Below, in pieces: positions 26,017 through 34,993 of a DNA stretch of 64,000 nt. The stretch comes from an uncultured Schlesneria sp. (GTDB taxonomy: Bacteria; Planctomycetota; Planctomycetia; Planctomycetales; Planctomycetaceae). Numbering within the stretch: the stretch's first letter is position 1; each line of letters opens with the position of its first letter. The notes under the pieces were generated by a model that was not told the DNA's origin, made no database searches, and saw nothing but the letters and a program-made list of their open reading frames with translations. Where the stretch lies: NCBI GenBank assembly GCA_903871875.1, contig CAIQIR010000093.1, positions 86,780 to 150,779 on the forward strand, written 5' to 3'. A program made the position numbers and the translations under genes.

Positions 26017-27603
26017 ATGCCCGTTGTCACCGCGTGGTCGCGATATTGCCAATATTTGTTCGCCGACCGTGATATCGGATTCTCGCTGGACGTCAGTCGC
26101 GTTCGTTTTGCGGAGAGTGAACTCGTTTCATTGTTCGCCCGTATGACCGATGCGATCAGCGCGATGGAGAAATTGGAACGCGGAGCGATCGCTAATCCCG
26201 ATGAAAAGCGGATGGTCGGCCACTATTGGTTGCGAGCCCCCGAACTGGCTCCGGCGGCTGAAATCACTGCAGAGATTCGTCAGACTCAAGTCGCGATTGG
26301 CGAGTTCGGACGGCAAGTCCACGATGGCGGGGTCGAAGGAGCGGAAGGGCGTTTTCATTTTTTGCTCGTGATTGGGATCGGTGGATCTGCTTTGGGCCCC
26401 CAATTCGTGGCTCAGGCACTCGGTTCACCGCTCGATCAGATGATGCCATTCTTCATCGACAATACCGATCCCGACGGCATCGATCAGGTTCTCGGCGAGC
26501 TTGACGGTCATCTGGGAACGACGCTGGTATTGGTGATCTCGAAATCGGGGGGAACACCGGAGACACGCAACGGTATGCTCGAGGTGGAAAAAGCGTACAC
26601 CGAGGCCGGGTTGAATTTCGCACAGCACGCCGTGGCGATCACACAAACTGGCAGCAAACTTTATGAAACGGCGACAAAACAGGGTTGGCTGAAAACGTTC
26701 CCGATGTGGGATTGGGTCGGCGGCCGGACCTCGGTACTTTCGGCCGTGGGACTGGTTCCGGCTGTGTTGCAGGGGATTGACACGGAACAATTGCTAGCGG
26801 GCGCGGCCGCCATGGATCGACTCACGCGGATGACAGATCCCTGGAAGAATCCGGCCGCGCTCTTGGCGCTGATGTGGTTCCATATTGGCGACGGATGCGG
26901 CGCCAAAGATATGGTAATCCTGCCCTACAAGGATCGCCTGTCGCTGTTCAGTCGGTATCTTCAACAACTGGTGATGGAATCGCTGGGTAAGGAGCTTGAC
27001 CGACAGGGTAAGACCGTGCATCAAGGGATTGCCGTTTACGGAAATAAGGGATCGACCGATCAACATGCTTATGTTCAGCAACTGCGCGATGGCATCCCCA
27101 ATTTTTTCGCGACCTTTATCGAAGTACTCAAAGATCGCGACGAGCCATCGCTGGAAGTGGAGCCTGGGGTCACGGCAGGCGACTATCTGCACGGTCTGTT
27201 TCTCGGCACACGTGAGGCACTGGGCGAAGGTCGTCGCGATACGATTACCATTACCATCAATTCCGTGACGGCGCATAGCGTCGGAGCATTGATTGCTCTT
27301 TATGAACGAGCCGTGGGGCTGTATGCCGAATTGATCAATGTCAACGCGTACAACCAACCCGGAGTGGAAGCAGGTAAGAAAGCCGCCGCGGCCGTGCTGG
27401 AACTTCAGGCCAAAGTGATTGCCCAACTGAAATCGTCTCTGCCACCGCAGACTGCGGAACAAATTGCCGAAGCGCTCGGGCTGGCCGAATCACCGGAATG
27501 GATTTTCAAGATTCTGCAACATCTCAGCGAAAATTCGGATCGAGGAATCAAGAAATCGGGTGGCGAAACGCCCGCGACCACTACGTTCATTCACGTCAAA
27601 TAA
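26017..27603 (+). CDS. pgi: Glucose-6-phosphate isomerase
   Basis: Interconverts glucose-6-phosphate and fructose-6-phosphate in the cytoplasm. At 528 residues it is of normal length. The two SIS-type phosphate-binding regions are clear: [14 protein letters not shown] and [14 protein letters not shown]. The Pgi signature [15 protein letters not shown] follows, then [18 protein letters not shown] with the catalytic-region His/Gln, and the late segment [15 protein letters not shown]. The start ATG has AGGAG ~11 bases upstream. It is a single gene, convergent with the phosphate operon, with a strong hairpin between them. Confidence 0.96.
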   Translation: MPVVTAWSRYCQYLFADRDIGFSLDVSRVRFAESELVSLFARMTDAISAMEKLERGAIANPDEKRMVGHYWLRAPELAPAAEITAEIRQTQVAIGEFGRQVHDGGVEGAEGRFHFLLVIGIGGSALGPQFVAQALGSPLDQMMPFFIDNTDPDGIDQVLGELDGHLGTTLVLVISKSGGTPETRNGMLEVEKAYTEAGLNFAQHAVAITQTGSKLYETATKQGWLKTFPMWDWVGGRTSVLSAVGLVPAVLQGIDTEQLLAGAAAMDRLTRMTDPWKNPAALLALMWFHIGDGCGAKDMVILPYKDRLSLFSRYLQQLVMESLGKELDRQGKTVHQGIAVYGNKGSTDQHAYVQQLRDGIPNFFATFIEVLKDRDEPSLEVEPGVTAGDYLHGLFLGTREALGEGRRDTITITINSVTAHSVGALIALYERAVGLYAELINVNAYNQPGVEAGKKAAAAVLELQAKVIAQLKSSLPPQTAEQIAEALGLAESPEWIFKILQHLSENSDRGIKKSGGETPATTTFIHVK

Positions 27604-27622
27604 TCCCTCTACAAAGAACAAA

Positions 27623-27667
27623 ACCTTGTTGTCTTTTCGCGGTGATACCGGGAAAAGACAACAAGGT
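27623..27667. terminator. Perfect 16-bp hairpin between pgi and phoB
   Basis: Arms 27623-27638 (ACCTTGTTGTCTTTTC) and 27652-27667 are perfect reverse complements, with a 13-base loop. On the minus strand the stem is followed by TTTGTTCTTTG, a T-rich tract, so it fits a Rho-independent terminator for the pst-phoU-phoB operon best. It probably also stops pgi transcripts, although the plus-strand side lacks a T-tract. Confidence 0.75.
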
Positions 27668-27671
27668 CCGT

Positions 27672-28400
27672 TCAGCGTGTTTCACTGGGGATATCGATTG
27701 CGGTTGCGGCGTCAGTTTCTCCGCGGAATCGGTACCCCACGCCGCGAACGGTCTCGATGACGTCACCAAGTTCACCGAGCTTTTGACGTAGCGAGCGAAT
27801 GTGCACGTCAATTGTGCGTTCGAGGGCGTTTGCATCTTCGCCCCGACAATGATCCATCAGTTCATTACGACCGAAGGGTCGACCGGCGGCTCGAGCCAGC
27901 GCCCACAGCATGCGGAATTCAGTCGGAGTGAGGTCGAGGATCTGTCCATTTGCTTTGGCATGATGATTGACCCGATCCACTTCGATGCCATGAATCGAAA
28001 TGAATTCGCGAGACTGCTGATCAGTCATGGTACGCCGCAGCAAAGCTTTAATCCGGTGAATCAGCGGCTTTACCTTGAACGGTTTGGTCACATAATCGTC
28101 GGCACCCATATTGAAGCCAACAATTTCGTCAACTTCTTCGCTACGGGCGGTCAGCATCAGAATGCGGATGCCCTGTGTTTTCGCGTCGGCTCGCAACTGG
28201 CGGCAGACCTCCAAACCGTCGATCACGGGCAACATCAGATCGAGAAGAATCACGTCGGGTTCGAACGAACGAGCGCGGCGCACCCCATCTTGTCCGTCGC
28301 TGGCAACAGACACCTCAAAGCCTTCACGTTCGAGGTTATAGGTGAGCACTTCTTGCAGAGCTCGCTCGTCTTCGATGATCAGGACTCGGGGCTTAGTCAT
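27672..28400 (-). CDS. phoB: PhoB-type response regulator
   Basis: OmpR/PhoB-family transcription factor, 242 residues, last gene of the phosphate operon. The receiver domain has the acidic pair EDE near residue 10, the phospho-acceptor Asp54 in DVILLDLMLP, the Thr of MLTAR and the Lys of VTKPF. The winged-helix DNA-binding domain shows LTPTEFRMLWALA, ERTIDVHIRSLRQKLG and VRGVGYRF, all typical of PhoB. Position directly after phoU supports a phosphate-starvation role. No sensor kinase (phoR) is encoded beside it, which is unusual for phoB. Confidence 0.9.
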   Translation of the reverse strand: MTKPRVLIIEDERALQEVLTYNLEREGFEVSVASDGQDGVRRARSFEPDVILLDLMLPVIDGLEVCRQLRADAKTQGIRILMLTARSEEVDEIVGFNMGADDYVTKPFKVKPLIHRIKALLRRTMTDQQSREFISIHGIEVDRVNHHAKANGQILDLTPTEFRMLWALARAAGRPFGRNELMDHCRGEDANALERTIDVHIRSLRQKLGELGDVIETVRGVGYRFRGETDAATAIDIPSETR

Positions 28401-28495
28401 GGGATTTCAGAATGAATACTCCACTTGCGGCAAGATTCGTGGTCTTTTTTCGACCGGGTTTCGTTCGGAACCGATTCAAACAGTCCCCCACCATT

Positions 28496-29167
28496 TCAGG
28501 CGACTGTCGTGAATCGATTTCGATGACGGATAATTTCACCTTGAACCAGATAGACGACGTCTTCGGCGATGTTCGTCGCATGATCGGCAATTCGTTCGAT
28601 TTGACGCGAGGCCGAGAACAAGTGCAGCGCCGCCTCGACCATTGAAGGTTGGGTTTGCATCAGACGCGTCAATTCCTCGATGATTTCGCGATTCAAGTTG
28701 TCGATCGATTCGTCCTGAGCACATACCTCGCGCGCCGTTCGCACGTCCAAATGAACATAAGCATCGATGCTGCGATGCAACATGTCGAGCGCCTGACGCG
28801 ACATGTCTTTGAGATTGTCGGGTACTGTGATTTCACCACAACTGGCGATTCCACAGGCCCGTTCTGCGATACTCACACCCAGGTCGGCGACCCGCTCAAG
28901 TTCACCCCCGATTTTCAGCACCGTGGTAATCCGGCGCAGGTCAATTGCCACCGGTTGGTGCAGGGCGAGCAGCTTCAGACATTCTTCCTCGACTTCGACA
29001 TCCATCCGATCAACGTCGTCATCGGCGGCCATGATCTGCCGGGCGCGATCATAATTCGGCTGATGAAGTGCCTCGACGGCCGAGTGGATCATTTCTTCCA
29101 CTTTGGCACACATCGTTAAGATCATCCGATGCAGATTGTCGAGATCGCGAATCAAATGGATTGACAT
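28496..29167 (-). CDS. phoU: Phosphate transport regulator PhoU
   Basis: Negative regulator that couples the Pst transporter to the phosphate two-component system. The 223-residue all-helical protein has two three-helix repeats, each with the metal-cluster motif E-x-x-R-x-x-D: GELERVADLGV in the first and RQIERIADHATN in the second. The segments DDDVDRMDVEVEEE and AQDESIDNLNREI are the matching interhelical parts. It is encoded between pstB and phoB, 92 and 95 bases from each. Confidence 0.94.
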   Translation of the reverse strand: MSIHLIRDLDNLHRMILTMCAKVEEMIHSAVEALHQPNYDRARQIMAADDDVDRMDVEVEEECLKLLALHQPVAIDLRRITTVLKIGGELERVADLGVSIAERACGIASCGEITVPDNLKDMSRQALDMLHRSIDAYVHLDVRTAREVCAQDESIDNLNREIIEELTRLMQTQPSMVEAALHLFSASRQIERIADHATNIAEDVVYLVQGEIIRHRNRFTTVA

Positions 29168-29259
29168 AGATTCTTTCTCCCCGTCCTTGGTCGTTTTTCT
29201 TTAATTATAGCCAGTTGACCGATGTTACGGACACGAAGAGTCCAACGAATACGCACCCG

Positions 29260-30102
29260 TTATCCAAATCGGCCTGTAATATAGTCTTCTGTTTCCTTCT
29301 GCGTCGGATTTGTAAACAGTTGTTTGGTCTGTCCAATCTCGACCAAGCGACCGACACAGAAAAATGCTGTGACCTCACTGATGCGAGCCGCCTGCTGCAT
29401 GTTGTGAGTCACGATGACGATCGTGTAGTTCTGTTTTAACTCGAAAATTAAGTCTTCGATGCGCGCGGTGGACGCGGGATCGAGTGCCGATGCCGGCTCG
29501 TCCATCAGCAGCACTTCAGGATTGGTGGCGAGCGCTCGCGCGATGCATAAACGCTGTTGCTGCCCTCCTGACAGGGCCATCGCCGAATCCTTAAGTCGAT
29601 CCTTCACCTCGTTCCAGAGTGCGGATTGTTTGAGGCATCGCTCGACAATGTTTTGGAGTTCCGACTTCTTCGTCAAGCCTGTGATTCGCGGGCCAAAAGC
29701 AATGTTATCAAAGATCGACTTCGGAAACGGTGTCGATTTCTGGAAAACCATGCCGACACGTTTGCGCAGCGAGACCACGTCGACGTCGCGGGAATAGATA
29801 TCTTCGCCGTCGAGTAAAACTTCCCCTGTGACGCGTGTGCCTTCGATGATGTCATTCATGCGATTCAGCGACCGGAGGTACGTACTTTTGCCGCAGCCGG
29901 AAGGGCCGATCAACGCAGTGACGGCCCGACTTTGAATCTGCAAATTGATATCGTACAACGCTTGTTTGGTCCCATAAAAGAAACTCATCCCTCGAGTTTC
30001 AATTTTGGGGATACTATTGGTCTGTTGACCGTTCGATGCTCCGCCCGCGCCACCACCGGACGGAGGTTCCACGAATTGAGTGAATCGTTTGACGAGTGCC
30101 AT
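29260..30102 (-). CDS. pstB: Phosphate ABC transporter ATPase PstB
   Basis: ATP-hydrolysing subunit of the high-affinity phosphate importer, 280 residues. Walker [10 protein letters not shown] with the PstB-specific continuation [11 protein letters not shown]-loop [15 protein letters not shown], signature [15 protein letters not shown], Walker [14 protein letters not shown] and the switch IVTHNMQQA are all intact. A Gly/Ser-rich stretch of ~30 residues precedes the ABC domain. It follows pstA after 42 bases. Confidence 0.96.
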   Translation of the reverse strand: MALVKRFTQFVEPPSGGGAGGASNGQQTNSIPKIETRGMSFFYGTKQALYDINLQIQSRAVTALIGPSGCGKSTYLRSLNRMNDIIEGTRVTGEVLLDGEDIYSRDVDVVSLRKRVGMVFQKSTPFPKSIFDNIAFGPRITGLTKKSELQNIVERCLKQSALWNEVKDRLKDSAMALSGGQQQRLCIARALATNPEVLLMDEPASALDPASTARIEDLIFELKQNYTIVIVTHNMQQAARISEVTAFFCVGRLVEIGQTKQLFTNPTQKETEDYITGRFG

Positions 30103-30144
30103 ATCCCTGATTCGTATCTTGAGGTCGAGCGGCGGACCAAGGGC

Positions 30145-31485
30145 CTACCACCGAATTTTCTGTTGAAATCGCTGTCGAATAAAAATCGCTGTACCGTTCA
30201 TCGTGAGCAATGTCGCCAGCAGGACGAGAATTCCTGCTGCGGCCACATGTTCGAAATTTGTTGCCGCCTCGTTGATCCAACTGTAGACCTGAATCGGCAA
30301 CGCCGTAAATCGATCAAAGGGCGCCCGGATCAGCTTGTCAGGATGTTGCACAACATCGCCCACCCCCGTGATTCGTCCAGGGGTATAACTTAATTGCGCC
30401 GCGACACCAATGACGGCCAGTGGAGCCGCCTCGCCGATGGCTCGTGATAGCGACAGAATGACGCCTGTCAGAATGCCGGGCAACGATGCCGGAAGAACCT
30501 GGTGCCAAATGGTTTGCCACTTTGTTGCTCCCAATGCGTAGGCTGCATGCCTTAGCGACGCGGGAACGGAACGCAGGGCTTCTTGAGACGAAATGATGAT
30601 GACCGGCAGGCTAAGCAGAGTTAGCGTACAGGCTCCGGAAAGAACGACAGGCCCCAACGGCAATGGAATATCGATCGAATTGAACCAGAACAACTTGAGC
30701 GACATCACTGTTTTCTCGCGATCGAACAAACCAAACATGCGTGAGAAGACCGTGAAGCCCAGAATTCCATAGACGATCGACGGAACACCGGCCAGATTGG
30801 CGATGTTCAGTTGAATCAGTTTCGTAAGCGGAGTTGGCTTCGAATATTCTTCCAGATAAACGGCGGCGCCGACGCCCAAGGGCACGGCCATGAGTCCCGT
30901 TAAACCAATCAACCAGACGCTCCCCCACAGGCCGGCCACGATTCCCGCCTCAAGCGGATCATACGAGTTAAAGTTGGTCAGGAAGGCCCATGTCAGCCAA
31001 CCCCAATTCTTAGCGGGAGGCGGCGAGTGGGCATCCGGGACTGCAATTCCCGAGGGATAATTGCCGGGACCGATTTTCGTGTACGAGGTTTGTGATTCGC
31101 CGTGCGACACCGTCAGATCGAAGACGGGATTGCCACGACGACCGTCGTGATCAAACAGAACGCGATCGGCCTGCACGTCGGCTGCCGAGAATTCGGTGAT
31201 CTTTTTCTTGGGATCATCTTTGAATTCAAATCGTCCGCCCAGCACGTTTGACACGCGAAACAGGGCCGGTGTCGAAGTCCCCTCAGTGTCACCGGCCGTC
31301 AGAGACACCTGCACTGCCCCTTTCCCTCGTCCCGGGCTGAATGTTGTTGTAATGATTGAGGCCAGCAACACAAAAAGCATGGCTAGTGCACCAAATGTCG
31401 CCAGTCGACAGAGCCACTCAAATCCCTGGCCCATTCGATGACGCCAGACCAGCCGACGTTCGTAGGATTCGCCGTGCAGGCTCAT
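30145..31485 (-). CDS. pstA: Phosphate ABC transporter permease PstA
   Basis: Membrane subunit of the phosphate importer, 446 residues, longer than usual because a soluble domain of ~120 residues lies between the first membrane helix and the permease core. The core has the PstA segments GVGAAVYLEEYSKPT, NLAGVPSIVYGILG and the EAA loop region RHAAYALGATKWQTIWHQVLP, then SRAIGEAAPL. The start ATG at 31485 overlaps the pstC stop (ATGA), indicating translational coupling and excluding the longer reading. The extra domain is predicted to face outward. I do not recognise it as a separate family. Confidence 0.94.
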   Translation of the reverse strand: MSLHGESYERRLVWRHRMGQGFEWLCRLATFGALAMLFVLLASIITTTFSPGRGKGAVQVSLTAGDTEGTSTPALFRVSNVLGGRFEFKDDPKKKITEFSAADVQADRVLFDHDGRRGNPVFDLTVSHGESQTSYTKIGPGNYPSGIAVPDAHSPPPAKNWGWLTWAFLTNFNSYDPLEAGIVAGLWGSVWLIGLTGLMAVPLGVGAAVYLEEYSKPTPLTKLIQLNIANLAGVPSIVYGILGFTVFSRMFGLFDREKTVMSLKLFWFNSIDIPLPLGPVVLSGACTLTLLSLPVIIISSQEALRSVPASLRHAAYALGATKWQTIWHQVLPASLPGILTGVILSLSRAIGEAAPLAVIGVAAQLSYTPGRITGVGDVVQHPDKLIRAPFDRFTALPIQVYSWINEAATNFEHVAAAGILVLLATLLTMNGTAIFIRQRFQQKIRW

Positions 31486-32465
31486 TGGTAAACCTCGCGA
31501 TATCGGGCGAGAACCCACTGCGAAATCAGGTTCATCATCATCGTGGTTACGAACAGTACCAGGGCCACGGCGTATAAGCTCTTTTCCAGCGTCGAACCAC
31601 TGACGACCTCACCTTGTGTCACGTCGACAATAAATGCCGTCATTGTTTGAATCTGGGTCAAGGGATTCAGCGTCAGGTTGGGAAAACCGGCCGAGGCAAT
31701 CGCGACTGCCATTGTCTCGCCGATGCTGCGCGACAATGCCAGCAGAAACGAGGCGAAGATTCCGGACAACGCCGCGGGGACAACGATCTTTGCGCTCACG
31801 TCGAATTTGGTTGAACCGAGAGCGTAACCAGATTCTCGTAAGCTATTGGGAACTGATCTCAGTACATCCTCACTCAGCGAAGCGACCATGGGAATGATCA
31901 TCAATCCCACCACAATCCCGCCGCTAAGTGCATTTTTCCCCAAGACTGTCAGTCCCAGCCAATCATGGAAGAACGGGATGATCACCATGGGAGTCAGAAA
32001 TCGCAGCGCGAAATAGCCATAGACGACTGTCGGTACCCCCGCCAGAATCTCGAGCGCGGGCTTGACCCACCGACGAGATTTGGGTGAGGCATATTCACTG
32101 AGATAAATGGCGATCAGCAAACCCATCGGCAAACCGATAACGGCCGAGATACCCGTGATCAACATGGTGCCGCAAACCAGCGGCAGGATTCCGTAATGTC
32201 GCTGGGCGACGTCGTACTGGGGGGTCCAGCGAGTCTCCGTAAAGAATTCTTTCAAACCAACTTCTTGAAAGAACGCCGTGTTGGGTGGAATAGCGATCAA
32301 TGATTCCGTAACGAGCACATAGATGATGCTCAGCGTTGTCAGAATCGAAAGAAAGGAGCAGCAGAACAGCAACGATTGGATCAGTTGCTCGCGGGCGCGC
32401 AACCACGAAAACCTGCGTCGTAAGGACGAGGAAGCCTCCGCTTGATTCGATCCGCCGCTGGGCAC
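31482..32465 (-). CDS. pstC: Phosphate ABC transporter permease PstC
   Basis: Second membrane subunit of the phosphate importer, 327 residues with about six membrane helices. Characteristic segments are IYLSEYASPKSRRWVKP, EILAGVPTVVYGYFA, and the ATPase-contacting loop LRESGYALGSTKFDVSAKIVVP followed by SRSIGETMAVAIA. It starts at a GTG at 32465 and overlaps pstA by four bases. Confidence 0.95.
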   Translation of the reverse strand: MPSGGSNQAEASSSLRRRFSWLRAREQLIQSLLFCCSFLSILTTLSIIYVLVTESLIAIPPNTAFFQEVGLKEFFTETRWTPQYDVAQRHYGILPLVCGTMLITGISAVIGLPMGLLIAIYLSEYASPKSRRWVKPALEILAGVPTVVYGYFALRFLTPMVIIPFFHDWLGLTVLGKNALSGGIVVGLMIIPMVASLSEDVLRSVPNSLRESGYALGSTKFDVSAKIVVPAALSGIFASFLLALSRSIGETMAVAIASAGFPNLTLNPLTQIQTMTAFIVDVTQGEVVSGSTLEKSLYAVALVLFVTTMMMNLISQWVLARYREVYQ

Positions 32466-32563
32466 GAGATTTACCTTCTGTCGATCGAGAACGGGCTCTC
32501 GTTCTGGTTATCAATCAGCCAACCAACAACACCTAACGGGCCCACGTCCTCCATCGAAATGGT

Positions 32564-33622
32564 TCAATTGGATTGGGCGGGCTGTTCCACAAGTGATTCG
32601 GCGAGTTTCTTTTGCATTTGTTGGCGAACGTCGTCTTTGACAGGAACGAATCCGCGGTCTTTGATCAACGTTTGAGCCTCTTCAGAAACGGCGTAGGCCA
32701 GGAATTCGGCCACTTCTTTTCGGCTCTGCAACGATGAGGTGTTGGCATACATGTACAATGGTCGCGAAAGCGGAGCATATTCGCCACTCAGAATAGTCTC
32801 TTCTGTCGGTGACACGACCGGCGCGGCTGCTTCCGCAGCGTCTTTGGTTGGCGAGATTCCAATGACCTTCAGCTTCTCGGTATTTTCGATGTAATAACCA
32901 AAGGGGATGTAACCCAGGGCATTCTTGTTGGTCGCGACACCGGTCACCAGGATATTGTCGTCAGAAGCGGGCGTGTAATTGGTGTTGCTCGCATTTTTCT
33001 TCCCGTTAATGACTTCCGTAAAGTACTCGAACGTACCGGAATCGGTATCCGCACCGTAAAGCAAGATTGGCTCAGCGGGCCAAGCCGGATCAAGATCGCT
33101 CCAGTTGTGGACCTGGCTATCCGGTTCCCAAATTCGTTTCAACTGAGCACACGTGAGGCTGGAACACCAAGTGTTTTGAGGGTTGACCACAAGTACGATG
33201 CCATCCACGGCAATTGTCAACTCCAGCCAACCGATCTGCTTGGCACTCAACTCTTCTTTTTCTTTGGCGGCAATCGGTCGCGACGCATTCCAAATATCAG
33301 CCTGACGGTTCACGAACTTTTTATAGCCGCCGCCTGTACCTTGTCGGCCGACGCTCACTTTGTGATGAGACTTCCGCTCGAACTCAACCGCAAACGCCTG
33401 GCAGATCGGGTAGACCGTACTCGAACCTTCGATACCGATCGTTTCTGATGCTGATTGTTCATTTGATTCGGCGGGCTTCGATGCGACGGAACCGGAATCA
33501 GGGGCAAGAGTCGTGTTAGACGTCGTATGACTGGCAGACGACTTGAACTCACAGCCCAGTAAGAGGCCAGAAGCCAGAATAGCCCATCCGAAACGATTTT
33601 GTCCCAATCCGCAAAAAGTCAT
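32564..33622 (-). CDS. pstS: Phosphate-binding lipoprotein PstS
   Basis: Receptor of the phosphate importer, 352 residues. A signal peptide ends with the lipobox LLLGC at about residue 24, so it is probably lipid-anchored. After a Ser/Thr-rich linker the mature protein shows the phosphate-binding loops GIEGSSTVYPI, GRQGTGGGYKKF and ADTDSGTFEYF, and the PstS-type IWNASRPI. First gene of the pst operon, with a Pho-box-like element ~100 bases upstream. Confidence 0.94.
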   Translation of the reverse strand: MTFCGLGQNRFGWAILASGLLLGCEFKSSASHTTSNTTLAPDSGSVASKPAESNEQSASETIGIEGSSTVYPICQAFAVEFERKSHHKVSVGRQGTGGGYKKFVNRQADIWNASRPIAAKEKEELSAKQIGWLELTIAVDGIVLVVNPQNTWCSSLTCAQLKRIWEPDSQVHNWSDLDPAWPAEPILLYGADTDSGTFEYFTEVINGKKNASNTNYTPASDDNILVTGVATNKNALGYIPFGYYIENTEKLKVIGISPTKDAAEAAAPVVSPTEETILSGEYAPLSRPLYMYANTSSLQSRKEVAEFLAYAVSEEAQTLIKDRGFVPVKDDVRQQMQKKLAESLVEQPAQSN

Positions 33623-33709
33623 CTGGAAACACTCCCACTCTCAAAAAATGTCGTCAGCAAGGGTTGTCGTCGAAAGCATCCCATTTTTCAAACCTACCGA
33701 ACACAAACA

Positions 33710-33741
33710 GTGTAATGTCTTGTTGTTAAGGTTTTGTGAAG
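33710..33741 (-). promoter_or_regulatory. Pho-box-like direct repeat and -10 box upstream of pstS
   Basis: Reading the minus strand: TTCACA (33736-33741), 5 bases, TTAACA (33725-33730), 9 bases, then TACACT (33710-33715) as a candidate -10. Six-base repeats spaced by five bases match the layout of PhoB/PhoP sites, where the repeats replace the -35 box about 10 bases upstream of the -10. PhoB from the end of this operon is the natural ligand. The consensus for planctomycetes is not known to me. Confidence 0.5.
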
Positions 33742-33838
33742 GCTGCGATCTGATTGACGTCCACCTGATCGTAATGGGCGATGCGCCGCCAGGTTGAGCC
33801 GCTTGGCACGGGACATCGCTCAGGTTGCATGAGACCGC

Positions 33839-34636
33839 CTAAGGTGTAACGACGAATGGCTGGAGATATTCCGGATTAAGCTTGTCGCAGGACCAGAGAA
33901 GTCCACGCATGACGAGATCCAAGTAGCGGGGATCTGCAACCGTTTCCGTGTTATGACCCAGCGTTGTACTGAACACGCGCGCCTTGCCGTATTGGTTGGT
34001 CCAAACCACCACATAATCGTCGATCCCTTTTCCCGTATCTTGTCGACCACGTGCGAGTGGATTGGCAGTAGGAAACAGTTTGAGGTTGTTGTAAAGCTCT
34101 TCGTTGACCGTAGTCCAGTTTTCTAGCGGCTTCGTGACCGTGTGCTCACGATCGATAAATGTTACTTCGATCGGCTTTTGCGGTCCGTGCTTGGCTGATT
34201 GAATTCCGACAAACTGAAACCATTCATCCTGACCCGGCAACCGGTAACTGTGCATCGCACAATGCAGATTAACGGCGGGAAGTCCATTTTTGTGAGCCTT
34301 GAGAATATTGTCGACGTAGGGCTGCTCGATCACGTCAGACGTGCATTCGTCGTGCAGGATGACATCGTAACCTTTGGCCCAATCGGGATTGTCGTACAAA
34401 TCAAACCGCGCCTTGGTCGTGGTGTCTGTGGAATGCATGTGAAAGACTTCGACCATGGCTCGCGACTCAAGTCCTTTCTTGAGAATGTCTTTTTGCTTGC
34501 CATATTCGTGGCAGCAGCCACCGGTGATCAGCAGTGCCTTCAGCGGCTTGGGCTTCGCCGCAGCTTGAGCAAAGGCAGCATTTTCGGCGACGACGCTGGT
34601 CAGGACGAGTAACGAACAGACGAACAGTCGAATCAT
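33839..34636 (-). CDS. Secreted ThuA-like protein
   Basis: ThuA/trehalose-utilisation-like protein with a class I glutamine-amidotransferase-like fold, 265 residues, probably exported by the signal peptide MIRLFVCSLLVLTSVVAENA. The start ATG at 34636 is fixed by AGGA (plus 34646-34649) nine bases upstream; the ATG at 34645 would leave no spacing. Family segments: ALLITGGCCHEYGKQKDIL at the mature N-terminus, VILHDECTSDV, PAVNLHCAMHSYR (where amidotransferases have the nucleophile elbow), and GKARVFSTTLGHNTET near the end. Planctomycetes carry many such proteins. The activity is unknown and a role in sugar metabolism is only suggested by the family name. Confidence 0.85.
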   Translation of the reverse strand: MIRLFVCSLLVLTSVVAENAAFAQAAAKPKPLKALLITGGCCHEYGKQKDILKKGLESRAMVEVFHMHSTDTTTKARFDLYDNPDWAKGYDVILHDECTSDVIEQPYVDNILKAHKNGLPAVNLHCAMHSYRLPGQDEWFQFVGIQSAKHGPQKPIEVTFIDREHTVTKPLENWTTVNEELYNNLKLFPTANPLARGRQDTGKGIDDYVVVWTNQYGKARVFSTTLGHNTETVADPRYLDLVMRGLLWSCDKLNPEYLQPFVVTP

Positions 34637-34993
34637 TGGAGTCATTCCTGAATGGGATCGGTATCTTGATGTTTGGCGGAAATCGGTCAAACACAGGATT
34701 TGACGACCGCTATGGTAGCCAAGCCTGAACGGATACGCCTCAGACACGCCGGGTTTTTTTCCCGACATTGATTTCGAACTTTCGGCGCTGTGATTGGATG
34801 CCCCATCCCAGCGATTCGCGCTGATCGTCGCAGTCGGCACGGAAATGAGGTTTTGTGGGGCGATAAGGAGAGGGGGATCCTCAAATGGCCGCGTCCGGAA
34901 TGTCTGTTGCTAACGTCGGTTTCAGGGGATTTTCTCGTAGGAGAAAGAAGCCGAGTTTCCACGAAAATCCCTGTATTACAAAGGGGAACTGAC
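34637..34993. other. Divergent intergenic region with an inverted repeat
   Basis: Lies between the ThuA-like gene and the glycosyltransferase gene. The plus-strand frame is open back to 34790, but that part lacks protein-like composition and the membrane protein reads better from 34994. An inverted repeat GGGATTTT (34926-34933) / AAAATCCC (34964-34971) lies just before that start and could form a leader hairpin. Confidence 0.35.

Noticed and set aside
25722..26030. 102-codon minus-strand frame between DUF1501 and pgi
   Set aside because: It overlaps the pgi start, lacks a ribosome site and reads like random sequence.
26794..27462. 222-codon minus-strand frame inside pgi
   Set aside because: Antisense to an unmistakable pgi gene with no recognisable protein character.
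34790..34993. N-terminal extension of the glycosyltransferase from the ATG at 34790
   Set aside because: The 68 extra residues are Arg/Gly/Ser-rich with no membrane or signal character and include an inverted repeat in the DNA; the TTG at 34994 has a ribosome site and leads straight into the first helix.
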